DNA of 64,000 nucleotides from Hymenobacter caeli (GTDB taxonomy: Bacteria > Bacteroidota > Bacteroidia > Cytophagales > Hymenobacteraceae). The position numbers and the translations under genes were made by a program. The DNA lies in the NCBI RefSeq assembly GCF_013294115.1, contig NZ_JABSNP010000002.1, forward strand, positions 248,001 to 312,000, read 5' to 3'. The notes under the pieces were generated by a model. It made no database searches. It was not told the DNA's origin and saw only the letters and a program-made list of their open reading frames with translations. Positions 17,032-25,702 of the stretch are shown here, piece by piece; the first letter of the stretch is position 1; each line of letters opens with the position of its first letter.

Positions 17032-18462
17032 ATGGCTCCCACCGCCCCCGCGCCGGCCGTCGAAAAAGACAACAAGCGCATTACCAACGGCTGGACGTTC
17101 TACGACTGGGCCAACTCGGTGTACCCGCTCGTCATCACCAGCTCCATTTTCCCCATCTACTGGGGGGCCATCACCAAGGCCATCAACCCCACCGACGTGG
17201 TGGATTTCTTGGGCTTCAAAGTGCCGGGCTCGTCGTTGCTCACCTACGCCATCTCGGCCTCGTTTCTCATCATCGCGCTGGTCAGCCCGTTCCTGACCTC
17301 GCTGGCCGACTACTCGGGGCGCAAGAAGCTGTTCCTGCAAATCTTCTGCTACCTCGGGGCGGCGAGTTGCGCGGGGCTGTACTTCTTTACCCGCGACACG
17401 CTCACGCTCTCCACGTTCGTGTTCATCGCGGCCACGGTGGGCTTCAGCGGCAGCATCGTGTTCTACAATTCCTACCTGCCCGAAATCAGCTCCGAAGAGA
17501 AGTTCGACTCGCTCTCGGCGCGGGGCTTTTCGATGGGCTACGTGGGCTCGGTGCTGCTGCTCGTCCTCTGCCTGGGCATCATCCAGGGCCCCGAAATCAT
17601 GGGCGGGCCCAAGGGCGTGGCCCTGTTTGGGATGAGCACGGGGCAGGCCACGCGGCTGAGCTTCCTGCTCACGGGCCTGTGGTGGGTGGGCTTCGCCCAG
17701 ATTCCGTTCTTCACCCTGCCGCCCGACCTGGGCCGCGCGGCCGATGCGCCGGTTTCCAAGGATGGCTGGCTGCTCAACGGCTTCCGCGAGCTGGGCAAGG
17801 TGTGGGACCAGCTCAAGCAGCAGCCCAACCTCAAGCGGTTTCTGCTGGCCTACTTCACCTACAACATGGGCGTGCAGACGGTGATGTACGTGGCCACCAT
17901 CTTCGGCGACAAGGTGTTGCAGCTCGACAGCACCTCGCTCATCGTCACCATTTTGCTGCTCCAAATCGTGGGCATCCTGGGGGCCTGGCTGTTCGCCAAG
18001 CTCTCGGAGCGCATCGGCAACACGCGGGCCCTGAGCTGGGCCGTGTTCATCTGGATGCTGATTTGCGTGGCCGGCTACTTCGTGCAGAAGGGGTGGAGCT
18101 TCTTCGCCCTGGCCGCCGTCATCGGCCTCACCATGGGCGCGGTGCAAAGCCTCTCGCGCAGCACCTACTCCAAAATCATTCCCGAAAACACGCCCAACGC
18201 CGCCGCCTACTTCAGCTTTTTCGACGTGGTGGAAAAGCTGGGCATCGTCATCGGCACGCTCTCCTTCGGCCTGATTGGGCAGATTACGGGCTCGATGCGC
18301 AACAGCATCCTCTCGCTCATCGTGTTCTTCATCCTCGGCCTGGGCTTTTTGCTGACGCTGCGCGGCAAGAAGCTGCGCGACACACCGGCCACCAACCCGG
18401 CCACGTTTCCGGGCCCCCCGGCTGCCTCGTCCATCGCCAGCACGCCCAGCACGTTAAAATAA
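17032..18462 (+). CDS. MFS transporter, UMF1/Atg22-like
   Basis: A 476-residue integral inner-membrane protein with about 12 hydrophobic segments. The N-terminus 'KRITNGWTFYDWANSVYPLVITSSIFPIYW' is the mark of the UMF1 family (related to yeast Atg22). The cytoplasmic loop 'LADYSGRKK' is the MFS motif between helices 2 and 3. 'GAVQSLSRSTYSKIIPEN' is another UMF1 block. The C-terminal 25 residues are Pro/Ala/Ser rich and probably disordered. Atg22 exports amino acids from the vacuole; the substrate of the bacterial members is not known. The next gene downstream is 87 bases away. Confidence 0.9.
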   Translation: MAPTAPAPAVEKDNKRITNGWTFYDWANSVYPLVITSSIFPIYWGAITKAINPTDVVDFLGFKVPGSSLLTYAISASFLIIALVSPFLTSLADYSGRKKLFLQIFCYLGAASCAGLYFFTRDTLTLSTFVFIAATVGFSGSIVFYNSYLPEISSEEKFDSLSARGFSMGYVGSVLLLVLCLGIIQGPEIMGGPKGVALFGMSTGQATRLSFLLTGLWWVGFAQIPFFTLPPDLGRAADAPVSKDGWLLNGFRELGKVWDQLKQQPNLKRFLLAYFTYNMGVQTVMYVATIFGDKVLQLDSTSLIVTILLLQIVGILGAWLFAKLSERIGNTRALSWAVFIWMLICVAGYFVQKGWSFFALAAVIGLTMGAVQSLSRSTYSKIIPENTPNAAAYFSFFDVVEKLGIVIGTLSFGLIGQITGSMRNSILSLIVFFILGLGFLLTLRGKKLRDTPATNPATFPGPPAASSIASTPSTLK

Positions 18463-18549
18463 ACCGCGGCTGGCCCCGCGTCCAGGCCCGGTAGGGGCCT
18501 TACCAGCGCTGACGCTTCGCCCCAAGATTTTCCCCACCTCAAATTTCCC

Positions 18550-19068
18550 ATGCACACTTCCTCCCTCCAACAAAACATTCTCGAAGAGCTGGACCGCGAG
18601 CTGGCCGTGACGCGCCAGGTCCTGGAACGCGTGCCCACCGACCACTTCGACTACCAGCCGCACCCCAAGTCCATGAAGTTGGGCCAGCTGGCCTCGCACA
18701 TCGTCAATTTATTGAAGTTCAAGCAGCTGTTCATCGAGGGGAGCGAGCGTGACTTCCTCGACACCAGCGCCCCCAAGCCCCCGCCCAGCCCCACGTCGTC
18801 CGAAGAGCTGCTGGCCCGCTTCGACCAGTTCAGTGCCGACCTGCGCCAAGTCCTGCATGATTCGAGCGACGTAAAGCTGGGTGAAACCTTCACGCTTCGC
18901 CGTGGCGAGCAGGTGCTGATGGAGCGCCCCAAGGGTGCCGCGCTGCGCATCATGGGCCTCAACCACAGCATCCACCACCGCGGCCAGCTCACGGTGTACC
19001 TGCGTCTGCTCGACATTCCGGTGCCCGGCGTGTACGGCCCCAGCGCCGATGCGATGGGCGGCTTTTGA
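18550..19068 (+). CDS. DinB family protein
   Basis: A 172-residue four-helix-bundle protein of the DinB/YfiT superfamily. It begins 'LQQNILEELDRELAVTRQVLERVP', with 'FDYQPHPKSMKLGQLASHIVNL' in which the His after Ala-Ser is the first metal ligand. Near the end 'NHSIHHRGQLTVYLRLL' supplies two more His, giving the usual three-His site. Members include thiol (bacillithiol or mycothiol) transferases and uncharacterised stress proteins, and the exact activity cannot be read here. The TGA stop lies inside the left arm of a large palindrome shared with the convergent amidohydrolase gene. Confidence 0.88.
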   Translation: MHTSSLQQNILEELDRELAVTRQVLERVPTDHFDYQPHPKSMKLGQLASHIVNLLKFKQLFIEGSERDFLDTSAPKPPPSPTSSEELLARFDQFSADLRQVLHDSSDVKLGETFTLRRGEQVLMERPKGAALRIMGLNHSIHHRGQLTVYLRLLDIPVPGVYGPSADAMGGF

Positions 19069-19182
19069 GGCAATTAAAAATGGAGAATTAATAATTAAAA
19101 ATGGGCCGTTCAACAACCCCCGGTGGAATCGTTGAACGGCCCATTTTTAATTATTAATTCTCCATTTTTAATTGCCTCAAAA
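19063..19182. repeat. Large inverted repeat, family F, spanning both stop codons
   Basis: Arms of about 50 bases (TTTTGAGGCAATTAAAAATG and onward to GGGCCGTTCAAC) are exact inverted copies around a loop of about 20 bases. TGA within TTTTGAGG is the stop of DinB on one side and of the amidohydrolase on the other. It can also act as a bidirectional terminator because it contains AT-rich runs. Confidence 0.85.
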
Positions 19183-20844
19183 CACCCGCTTCCCGCCAAT
19201 CCACGTCTGCTGCACTTTCGCGTCGTGCAGCTGCTCTTTGGGGGCGTTCAACAAGTCGGTTTTCAGCACCACAAAATCGGCCAGCAGGCCGGGCTTTATT
19301 TGGCCCTTGCGCCGCTCCTCGAAGCCGGCGTGGGCGGCCCAGGTGGTCATGCCGCGCAGGGCGTCGGGGCGGCTCAGGGCGTTGTCCATTTGGAAGCCGT
19401 TGGCGGGGAAATTCTTGGCATCTTGCCGGGCTACGGCGGCGTGGAAGCCGTAGAGCGGGTTGATGTCCTCCACCGGGAAGTCGGAGCCCAGCGCCACCTG
19501 GCCGTACTGGTGCAGCAGCTCCTGGTAGGCGTAGGCCGTTTGGAGGCGCTGGGGCCCCAGCCGCTCGCCGGCCCAGTACATGTCGGACGTGGCGTGGGTG
19601 GGCTGCACGGAGGGCACGATGTGGTAGCGGCCAAACTTGGGCATGTCTTGCGGGCTCACCACTTGGGCATGCTCGATGCGCCAGCGCCGGTCGGGCTGCC
19701 CGTGCAGCGCCGCCCCGTAAATGTCCAGCAGCAGCCGGTTTGAGGAGTCGCCGATGGCGTGGGTGTTCATCTGGAACCTGGTGGCCGCCAGCTCCCGGGC
19801 CAGGGCGCGGTAGTAGTCCGGGTTTTGGAGCAGGAAGCCCGTTTCGTGGGGCCGGTCGGTGTAGGGGGCCAGCAGCGCCGCCCCGCGCGAGCCCAGGGCC
19901 CCGTCGGCGTACACCTTGAAGGAGCAGATGGTGAGGTTGTCGCTGAAGTAGGGCCCCCGGGGCAGGTAGTACGCCTTGTTTTTAGGCGTGGGGTTGAGCA
20001 TGGCGTAGAGCCGCAAATGCAGCTGGCCGGCCCGCTGCAGCGCGGCCATTTGGTCGATGTTGGCCTTGTCGAGGCCCGCGTCGGCGAGGCTGGTGAGGCC
20101 CACGGCGAGGCAGTTTTGCTGGCCTTGCAGCAGCAAGCGCGCCGCCTCGGCCGGGCTGGGCTCGGGGATTTTGGCGGCCACCAGCTTCACCGCATTGTCC
20201 ACGAGCAGGCCGGTGAGGCCCCGGGCGTCGCGCCCAATCACGCCGCCACTGATGGGCGTGGCGGCCGTGACGCCCGCCAGGTCCAGTGCCTTTTGGTTCA
20301 CCAGCGCCGCGTGCCCGTCGATGCGGACGAGGAGTACCGGCACGTCGGGAAACAGCCGGTCCAGCGTGTCTTTGGTGGGAAAGCGCTGGCCGGGCCAGTC
20401 GTTCTGGTCCCAGCCGCGGCCCGTGAGCCAGGCCGCGCCCGGCTGCTGCCGGCGGTGTTGCACGAGGCGGCCCACCGTTTCGGCCCACGACGCGGCCCCC
20501 ACCAGGTTGGCCGACTGCAACCCCAGCGCGTAGCGGTAGAAGTGGCAGTGCGCGTCGTAAAAGCCGGGGTAGATGAACCGGCCTTGCATGTTCATCGTTT
20601 GCGCCGCCTGGTAGCGGCCCGCCAAATCAGCCGACGTGCCCACGGCCACAAACTTGCCGCCGCGCACCGCAAACGCCTGCGCCTTGCTGAAGGCCGAATC
20701 CACCGTGTACACCGTGGCGTTGGTCACGAGCAAGTCCACGGCCTCGCGGCGCGGCTGGCAACCGGCCAGGGCCCCCAGCCCCGCGCCGCCCAATGCCAGC
20801 CCCACCACCAATTGCCGCCCGAAAACTCTGGTAAATATCTTCAT
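19177..20844 (-). CDS. YtcJ-like metal-dependent amidohydrolase, lipoprotein
   Basis: 555 residues from the ATG at 20844, chosen because it gives a clean lipoprotein signal ('LGALAGC') near residue 30. The protein is therefore exported and lipid anchored. The body matches the amidohydrolase_3 / YtcJ family: 'DLLVTNATVYTVD', 'GRFIYPGFYDAHCHF' with the first metal His pair, 'GRGWDQNDWP', 'DGALGSRGAALL', 'MNTHAIGDSSN' and 'WRIEHAQVV', ending in 'LLADFVVL'. Members hydrolyse imides, amides or formamides, and the substrate is unknown. The lipid anchor suggests it works on an extracytoplasmic compound. Repeats bound it on both sides. Confidence 0.88.
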   Translation of the reverse strand: MKIFTRVFGRQLVVGLALGGAGLGALAGCQPRREAVDLLVTNATVYTVDSAFSKAQAFAVRGGKFVAVGTSADLAGRYQAAQTMNMQGRFIYPGFYDAHCHFYRYALGLQSANLVGAASWAETVGRLVQHRRQQPGAAWLTGRGWDQNDWPGQRFPTKDTLDRLFPDVPVLLVRIDGHAALVNQKALDLAGVTAATPISGGVIGRDARGLTGLLVDNAVKLVAAKIPEPSPAEAARLLLQGQQNCLAVGLTSLADAGLDKANIDQMAALQRAGQLHLRLYAMLNPTPKNKAYYLPRGPYFSDNLTICSFKVYADGALGSRGAALLAPYTDRPHETGFLLQNPDYYRALARELAATRFQMNTHAIGDSSNRLLLDIYGAALHGQPDRRWRIEHAQVVSPQDMPKFGRYHIVPSVQPTHATSDMYWAGERLGPQRLQTAYAYQELLHQYGQVALGSDFPVEDINPLYGFHAAVARQDAKNFPANGFQMDNALSRPDALRGMTTWAAHAGFEERRKGQIKPGLLADFVVLKTDLLNAPKEQLHDAKVQQTWIGGKRVF

Positions 20845-20852
20845 AAGCCAGC

Positions 20853-20910
20853 ACGGGCGGAACCCCAAAAAATCCGTTTAATCCGCTGAAAATCCGTTAA
20901 ATCTGTGGTC
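20853..20910. repeat. Family K repeat, copy 1
   Basis: Words AATCCGTTTAATCCGCTGAA and AATCCGTTAAATCTGTGGTC fill the gap between the amidohydrolase start and the amn stop. The same words form the large palindrome at 56068-56283. Confidence 0.7.
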
Positions 20911-20911
20911 T

Positions 20912-21682
20912 TTACTCGAACTTCAAATGCTTCACCGACTCGCCCGAATTCTTCAGCTCCAGCAGCGACTCGATGCCAATCATGAGGTGCTGCTGCACGA
21001 AGTTGGTGGTCACTTTCGAGTCCGATTCCGACGTTTTCACGCCCTCGGGCGTCATCGGGTTGTCGCTCACCAGCAGCAGGGCCCCGTGGGGGATGTCGTT
21101 CATGAAGCCGACCACGAAAATGGTGGCCGTTTCCATGTCCACGGCCAGGGCCCGCACCCGGCGCAGGTAGTCCTTGAACTCCTGGTCGTGCTCCCACACC
21201 CGGCGGTTGGTGGTGTACACGGTGCCGGTGTAGTAGTCCAGCTCGTGCTTCTTAATCATCGACGAAACCGCGCGCTGCAGCCGGAACGAGGGCAGGGCCG
21301 GAATTTCCTTGGGCAGGTAGTCGTCGGAGGTGCCGTCGCCGCGGATGGCCGCGATGGGCAGCACCAAATCGCCGAGCTTGGTCTTTTTCAGGCCCCCGCA
21401 CTTGCCCAGGAACAGCGCCGCCTTGGGCTTGATGGCCGAGAGCAGGTCCATCACCGTGGCCGCCATCGGCGAGCCCATGCCGAAATTGATGATGGTGATG
21501 CCGCCCGCCGTGGCCGACTGCATGGGCTTGTCGAGGCCCTGCACTTCCACGCCGAACTGCGCGGCGAACATGTGCACGTAGTTGCTGAAATTGGTGAGCA
21601 GGATGTACTGCCCGAAGTCACCGAGCGGTACGCCGGTGTAGCGGGGCAGCCAGTTGTTTACGATGTCTTCCTTGGTCTTCAT
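20912..21682 (-). CDS. amn: AMP nucleosidase, short form
   Basis: Cleaves AMP to adenine and ribose 5-phosphate. 256 residues from the ATG at 21682 ('MKTKEDIVNNWLPRYTG'). A longer reading frame upstream is rejected because it would translate the family G repeat. It has the nucleoside phosphorylase fold, with 'GITIINFGMGSPMAATVMDLL', 'LFLGKCGGL' and 'RALAVDMETATIFVVGF', where the Glu in DMETAT contacts the ribose. It lacks the N-terminal domain of the E. coli enzyme, as is usual for Bacteroidota. It is divergent from the HsdR_N gene. Confidence 0.92.
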   Translation of the reverse strand: MKTKEDIVNNWLPRYTGVPLGDFGQYILLTNFSNYVHMFAAQFGVEVQGLDKPMQSATAGGITIINFGMGSPMAATVMDLLSAIKPKAALFLGKCGGLKKTKLGDLVLPIAAIRGDGTSDDYLPKEIPALPSFRLQRAVSSMIKKHELDYYTGTVYTTNRRVWEHDQEFKDYLRRVRALAVDMETATIFVVGFMNDIPHGALLLVSDNPMTPEGVKTSESDSKVTTNFVQQHLMIGIESLLELKNSGESVKHLKFE

Positions 21683-21790
21683 GGGGGCAATGAGTGAATG
21701 GGTGAATGAAAGAATGAGTGAACAGGTGAGCGAGTAAAGGGGGCGGATGCCCTTTTTTCTCATTCACCCATTCACTCATTCGCTCATTGA
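21683..21790. repeat. Inverted repeat family G, copy 1
   Basis: The left arm starts directly at the amn start codon with repeated GAGTGAATGGGTGAATG words. The right arm (about 21758-21789) is CATTCACCCATTCACTCATT and similar. An A/T-flanked core lies between. It is built from near-octamer units (GAATGGGT, GAATGAAA, GAGTGAAC). Confidence 0.8.
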
Positions 21791-21796
21791 AAAGGG

Positions 21797-21804
21797 TACC
21801 TTTG
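21797..21804 (+). promoter_or_regulatory. -7 element before the HsdR_N gene
   Basis: TACCTTTG ends 6 bases before the ATG at 21811. GGAGGTG fills the space, so a ribosome site and the TSS would overlap. Confidence 0.55.
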
Positions 21805-21810
21805 GAGGTG

Positions 21811-22281
21811 ATGCAAGTGCTGGACCTGCCGCCTTTCGAGGCCAAACTTACGCAATCGGCCACAAACCAGCCGCTCATCTGGGACGGGCTGCGGCGCAGG
21901 CACGTGGTGCTGACGCCCGAGGAGTGGGTGCGCCAGCACGTGGTGCACTACCTGGTTGATTACCTGGCCTATCCGCGCGGCCTGCTGGCCCTGGAGCGCG
22001 GCCTGCGCTACAACCAGCGCCAAAAGCGCACCGACCTGCTGGCCCTGGGCCCCGAAGGCCAGCCCCTGCTGCTCGTCGAATGCAAGGCCCCGCACGTGGC
22101 CATCGACGGGGCCGTGGCCCGCCAGGCCACCACCTACAACCAGACCATCGGGGCCCCGCTGCTGCTGCTCACCAACGGCTTGGTGCACTACTGCTGGCGC
22201 GTCGATTTTGCGGCCCGCACCAACGAGCGGCTCGCCGAAATTCCGGCTTTCGCGGCAGCCGTGGCGCTGGCCGGGCCGTAA
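21811..22281 (+). CDS. Stand-alone type I restriction HsdR N-terminal-like nuclease domain protein
   Basis: 156 residues from the ATG at 21811. A TTG at 21787 lies upstream of the promoter word and is rejected. The fold matches HSDR_N_2: 'WVRQHVVHYLVDYLAYPRGLLALERGL', then the PD-(D/E)xK-type core 'RQKRTDLLALGPEGQPLLLVECKAP', with Asp and the Glu-Cys-Lys (ExK) catalytic set. It contains no helicase or motor domain. Such small proteins are widespread and housekeeping-like in Bacteroidota, and no hsdM or hsdS gene is nearby. DNA cleavage is plausible from the motif but not shown. Confidence 0.85.
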   Translation: MQVLDLPPFEAKLTQSATNQPLIWDGLRRRHVVLTPEEWVRQHVVHYLVDYLAYPRGLLALERGLRYNQRQKRTDLLALGPEGQPLLLVECKAPHVAIDGAVARQATTYNQTIGAPLLLLTNGLVHYCWRVDFAARTNERLAEIPAFAAAVALAGP

Positions 22282-22284
22282 GAG

Positions 22285-22409
22285 GGGATTGGTTGTCGGT
22301 TGTTCGTTGTCGGGTATCTGAGGATTTCATCAGTGGTTTCCCGCGAACAGCTGCCCCCAAAGCCCCCCTGACCACTGACGACAAAAAACTGACAATTACC
22401 ACTTACCCC
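22285..22409. repeat. Degenerate inverted repeat, family J
   Basis: GGTTGTCGGTTGTTCGTTGT on the left is weakly mirrored by ACGACAAAAAACTGACAATT on the right. CAGTGGTTT and ACCACTG pair inside. The right part ends at the FAH gene start codon. Confidence 0.5.
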
Positions 22410-23270
22410 ATGCAATTATTCCGCTTCGGCCCGCTGGGGCACGAGCAGCCCGGCGTGCGCACCGCCGCCGGCCAGCACCTCGATGTGTCGGCGTTTGGCG
22501 AAGACTACAACGAAGCCTTCTTTGCCACCGACGGCCTGGCCAGGCTCGCTGCCTGGCTGGCCGCGCACGAAGCCACCTGCCCCGCCGTGCCCGCCGACGC
22601 CCGCCTGGGCAGCTGCGTGGCGCGGCCGTCCAAAATCGTGTGCATCGGCCTCAACTACCGCGACCACGGCGCGGAAACCGGCCTGGGCCTGCCCACCGAG
22701 CCCGTGTTTTTCCTCAAAGCCACCTCCGCCCTGTGCGGGCCCCACGACGACGTGGTGTTGCCCCGCGGGGCCGAGAAGCTCGATTGGGAGGCCGAGCTGG
22801 CCTTTGTTATCGGCAAACAAGCCCGTTACGTCCCGGAGGCGGATGCCCTGGGCCACGTGGCCGGCTACACCATCCTAAACGATTACAGCGAGCGGGCCTT
22901 CCAGCTGGAGCGCGGCGGGCAGTGGACCAAGGGCAAAAGCGCCGATACGTTCGCGCCCCTGGGGCCCTACCTCACGCCGGCCGCCGCCGTGCCCGACCCC
23001 GAAAACCTGCGCATCTGGCTCACGGTCAACGGCGGAGCAAAGCAAGAGGCCAGCACCCACGACCTGGTGTTCGGCATCGCCAAAATTATCAGCTACGTGA
23101 GCGAATTCATGACGCTGCTGCCCGGCGACGTCATCTCCACCGGCAGCCCGGCCGGCACCGGCCTGGGCCTGCACCCGCCCCAGTACCTGCGCGCCGGCGA
23201 CGCCGTGGCGCTGGGCATCGAGGGCCTGGGCGAGCAGCGCCAGCGGGTAGCGGCCTTCCCGGGCCAGTAG
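22410..23270 (+). CDS. Fumarylacetoacetate hydrolase family protein
   Basis: 286 residues from the ATG at 22410 ('MQLFRFGPLGHEQPGVRT'). The catalytic FAH domain starts near residue 70 with 'PSKIVCIGLNYRDHGAETGL'. It has the metal-binding acidic set in 'LDWEAELAFVIG' and 'NDYSERAFQ', and 'SADTFAPLGPYL', 'DVISTGSPAGTGLG' at the end. Close family members act on 2,4-diketo-3-deoxy sugar acids, acylpyruvates or oxaloacetate. A true fumarylacetoacetase is longer (about 420 residues). It could still serve the hppD/hmgA route at 58-61 kb, but family length argues against that. Confidence 0.9.
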   Translation: MQLFRFGPLGHEQPGVRTAAGQHLDVSAFGEDYNEAFFATDGLARLAAWLAAHEATCPAVPADARLGSCVARPSKIVCIGLNYRDHGAETGLGLPTEPVFFLKATSALCGPHDDVVLPRGAEKLDWEAELAFVIGKQARYVPEADALGHVAGYTILNDYSERAFQLERGGQWTKGKSADTFAPLGPYLTPAAAVPDPENLRIWLTVNGGAKQEASTHDLVFGIAKIISYVSEFMTLLPGDVISTGSPAGTGLGLHPPQYLRAGDAVALGIEGLGEQRQRVAAFPGQ

Positions 23271-23388
23271 CGGCGGCCAGCCCGGGGCCCCTGATGGCCG
23301 CCGCTAAGGCATTCGGCGTAGTTGTGCGTCAATGCGGTTGGTGGTTCGCCGCCGCCTGCCACACCTTATTTACCAACACCAGAAACTT

Positions 23389-24414
<1,026 letters not shown>

Positions 24415-24423
24415 GGGGCCCAG

Positions 24424-24468
24424 ATTAAAAAAAAGCCTCCCCGATGCTGCATCGGAGAGGCTTTTTTG
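24424..24468 (+). terminator. Rho-independent terminator
   Basis: GCCTCcCCGATG pairs with CATCGGaGAGGC around a short loop, preceded by eight A and followed by six T. It lies just after the aldo/keto reductase. Confidence 0.85.
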
Positions 24469-24535
24469 TAGCGCGAATTTTGTGGTTCGCGGCGCGGCTT
24501 GGTTGCCCAGTGGTACTCGCCGGGACGAAGCGAAG
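24468..24535. repeat. Degenerate single arm of repeat family C
   Basis: TGTAGCGCGAATTTTGTGGT and GGGACGAAGCGAAGCGAA resemble the family C arms at 33972 and 62085 (GTAGCGCGGACTTTGTAGTC, GACGAAGCGAGAG). No second arm is present. Confidence 0.45.
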
Positions 24536-24636
24536 CGAACGGCAAAGTTTGCGCTGCTGACTGCGCCGCCGTTACCGGCTCCAGCGCGCGGTCTCGTCCA
24601 CCGGCGGCCGGCTTCCGACGAAGCCCCGGCGGCTGG

Positions 24637-25359
24637 CTAGGCTTGCTGCATCTGCTTTTTCATTTCCTGTTCCTGCGCGGCGTGGTTGGCGGTGTACTGC
24701 GCGCGCTGGGCCTCCGTGCGCTCGTGGCCCAGGCTGCGCAGGTGCTCCCGCAGCTCGGGGGCGGGCATGTCGGCCCCGTACGACGGGGTGCCGGGCTGCT
24801 GCCGCCACGACTCGTGCAGGGTGCCGTCTTCCACGGCGTCGAAACCCAACTCCTCGACCAGCGCCATCACCCGCCGCTTGGCGGCTTCGTCGTCGCCGGC
24901 CACGGGCAGGGCGATGCGGCCGGGGGTGCCGACGGGCGTGCCCGATTTTTCCAGGTGCTCCGAGTAGATGTTGTTGAACACCTTAATGACCGGCCGGCCC
25001 AGGTGCTGCTGCACCCATTCGCTCTCGGTGAGGTCGCCGCCGTCCAGCTCCAGTATCCGGCCGTCGCGCAGCAAGGGGTAGTAGTTGCTGGTGTCGATGA
25101 CGGGCACGTCGGCGGGCACGCCGGCGAACAGGTCTTTGGGCAGGTCGGGGATGTTTTTCAGCGGGATGGTCACGACGATGATTTCGCCGTGGCGGGCCGC
25201 CTCCTGCGCGGTAACGGCCGTTGCGCCCGTCCGGTGGGCCACGTCCGCCAGGGTTTCGGGGCCCCGGGAGTTGGCGATGTAAACCGAATGGCCAAGGCCG
25301 CTGAGCCGGATGGCGAGGGCGCTGCCGATGTGGCCGGCCCCAATGATTCCAATGTTCAT
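24637..25359 (-). CDS. NAD(P)-binding oxidoreductase, F420-dependent NADP reductase-like
   Basis: 240 residues from the ATG at 25359. It opens with a Rossmann motif 'MNIGIIGAGHIGSALAIRLSGLGHSVYIANSRGPETL', followed by 'ITIPL'-type strands ('IIVVTIPLKNIPDL') and 'PVIDTSNYYPLLRDGRI'. This pattern matches the NADPH-dependent F420 reductase / YrpG-like group. Bacteroidota generally lack F420, so a plain NAD(P)H role is more likely. The C-terminus has a helical Lys/Gln/Glu tail. Its start region faces the family B repeat. Confidence 0.82.
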   Translation of the reverse strand: MNIGIIGAGHIGSALAIRLSGLGHSVYIANSRGPETLADVAHRTGATAVTAQEAARHGEIIVVTIPLKNIPDLPKDLFAGVPADVPVIDTSNYYPLLRDGRILELDGGDLTESEWVQQHLGRPVIKVFNNIYSEHLEKSGTPVGTPGRIALPVAGDDEAAKRRVMALVEELGFDAVEDGTLHESWRQQPGTPSYGADMPAPELREHLRSLGHERTEAQRAQYTANHAAQEQEMKKQMQQA

Positions 25360-25494
25360 CTGCGTAAGGGTTTGGCGCGGTTGCTCCGTGCAACTGCGAG
25401 TAGCTAAACAACCCGGGCCCCCAATTGCTTTTTCAGGCAACAAGCAACTTGCGGCGCGGCTGCTGGATTTGGTTTTTTTCCGCTATTCCGAACG

Positions 25495-25580
25495 CTGTAG
25501 AGACGCATCTTTGCGTCTCAGGAGTGAACGACTTGTCCAAAGATCGGTCACTCCTAAGACGCAAGGATGCGTCTCTACAG
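25495..25580. repeat. Inverted repeat, family B
   Basis: Arms of 33 bases at 25495-25527 and 25548-25580 (CTGTAGAGACGCATCTTTGC against its complement with a C/T change) differ at only two positions. Each arm also contains an inner palindrome, GAGACGCA..TGCGTCTC. The rest of 25360-25702 holds no gene I can support. Confidence 0.85.
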
Positions 25581-25702
25581 CCTGGTGATGCCAACGCAGA
25601 CAGCTTCTTAAGAGCCTAATCCCCATTTTTTCAGCCAGGCAAACGGGGCCCGGTGTCTTTAATGTTTTAGGGGCCGCCGAAACTGCTCTAATAGTCTTTA
25701 GA

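Noticed and set aside
21811..22281. Type I restriction-modification system
   Set aside because: Only an HsdR N-terminal-like domain is present. There is no motor domain, HsdM or HsdS nearby, so no complete defence system can be claimed.
22080..23270. A 396-residue version of the FAH-family protein starting inside the HsdR_N gene
   Set aside because: The extra 110 residues are an out-of-frame reading of the HsdR_N gene and the family J repeat. The FAH family starts at the ATG at 22410.
24637..25359. True coenzyme F420-dependent enzyme
   Set aside because: The fold matches that family, but F420 is not expected in Bacteroidota and no F420 biosynthesis gene is visible. It is described only as F420-reductase-like.
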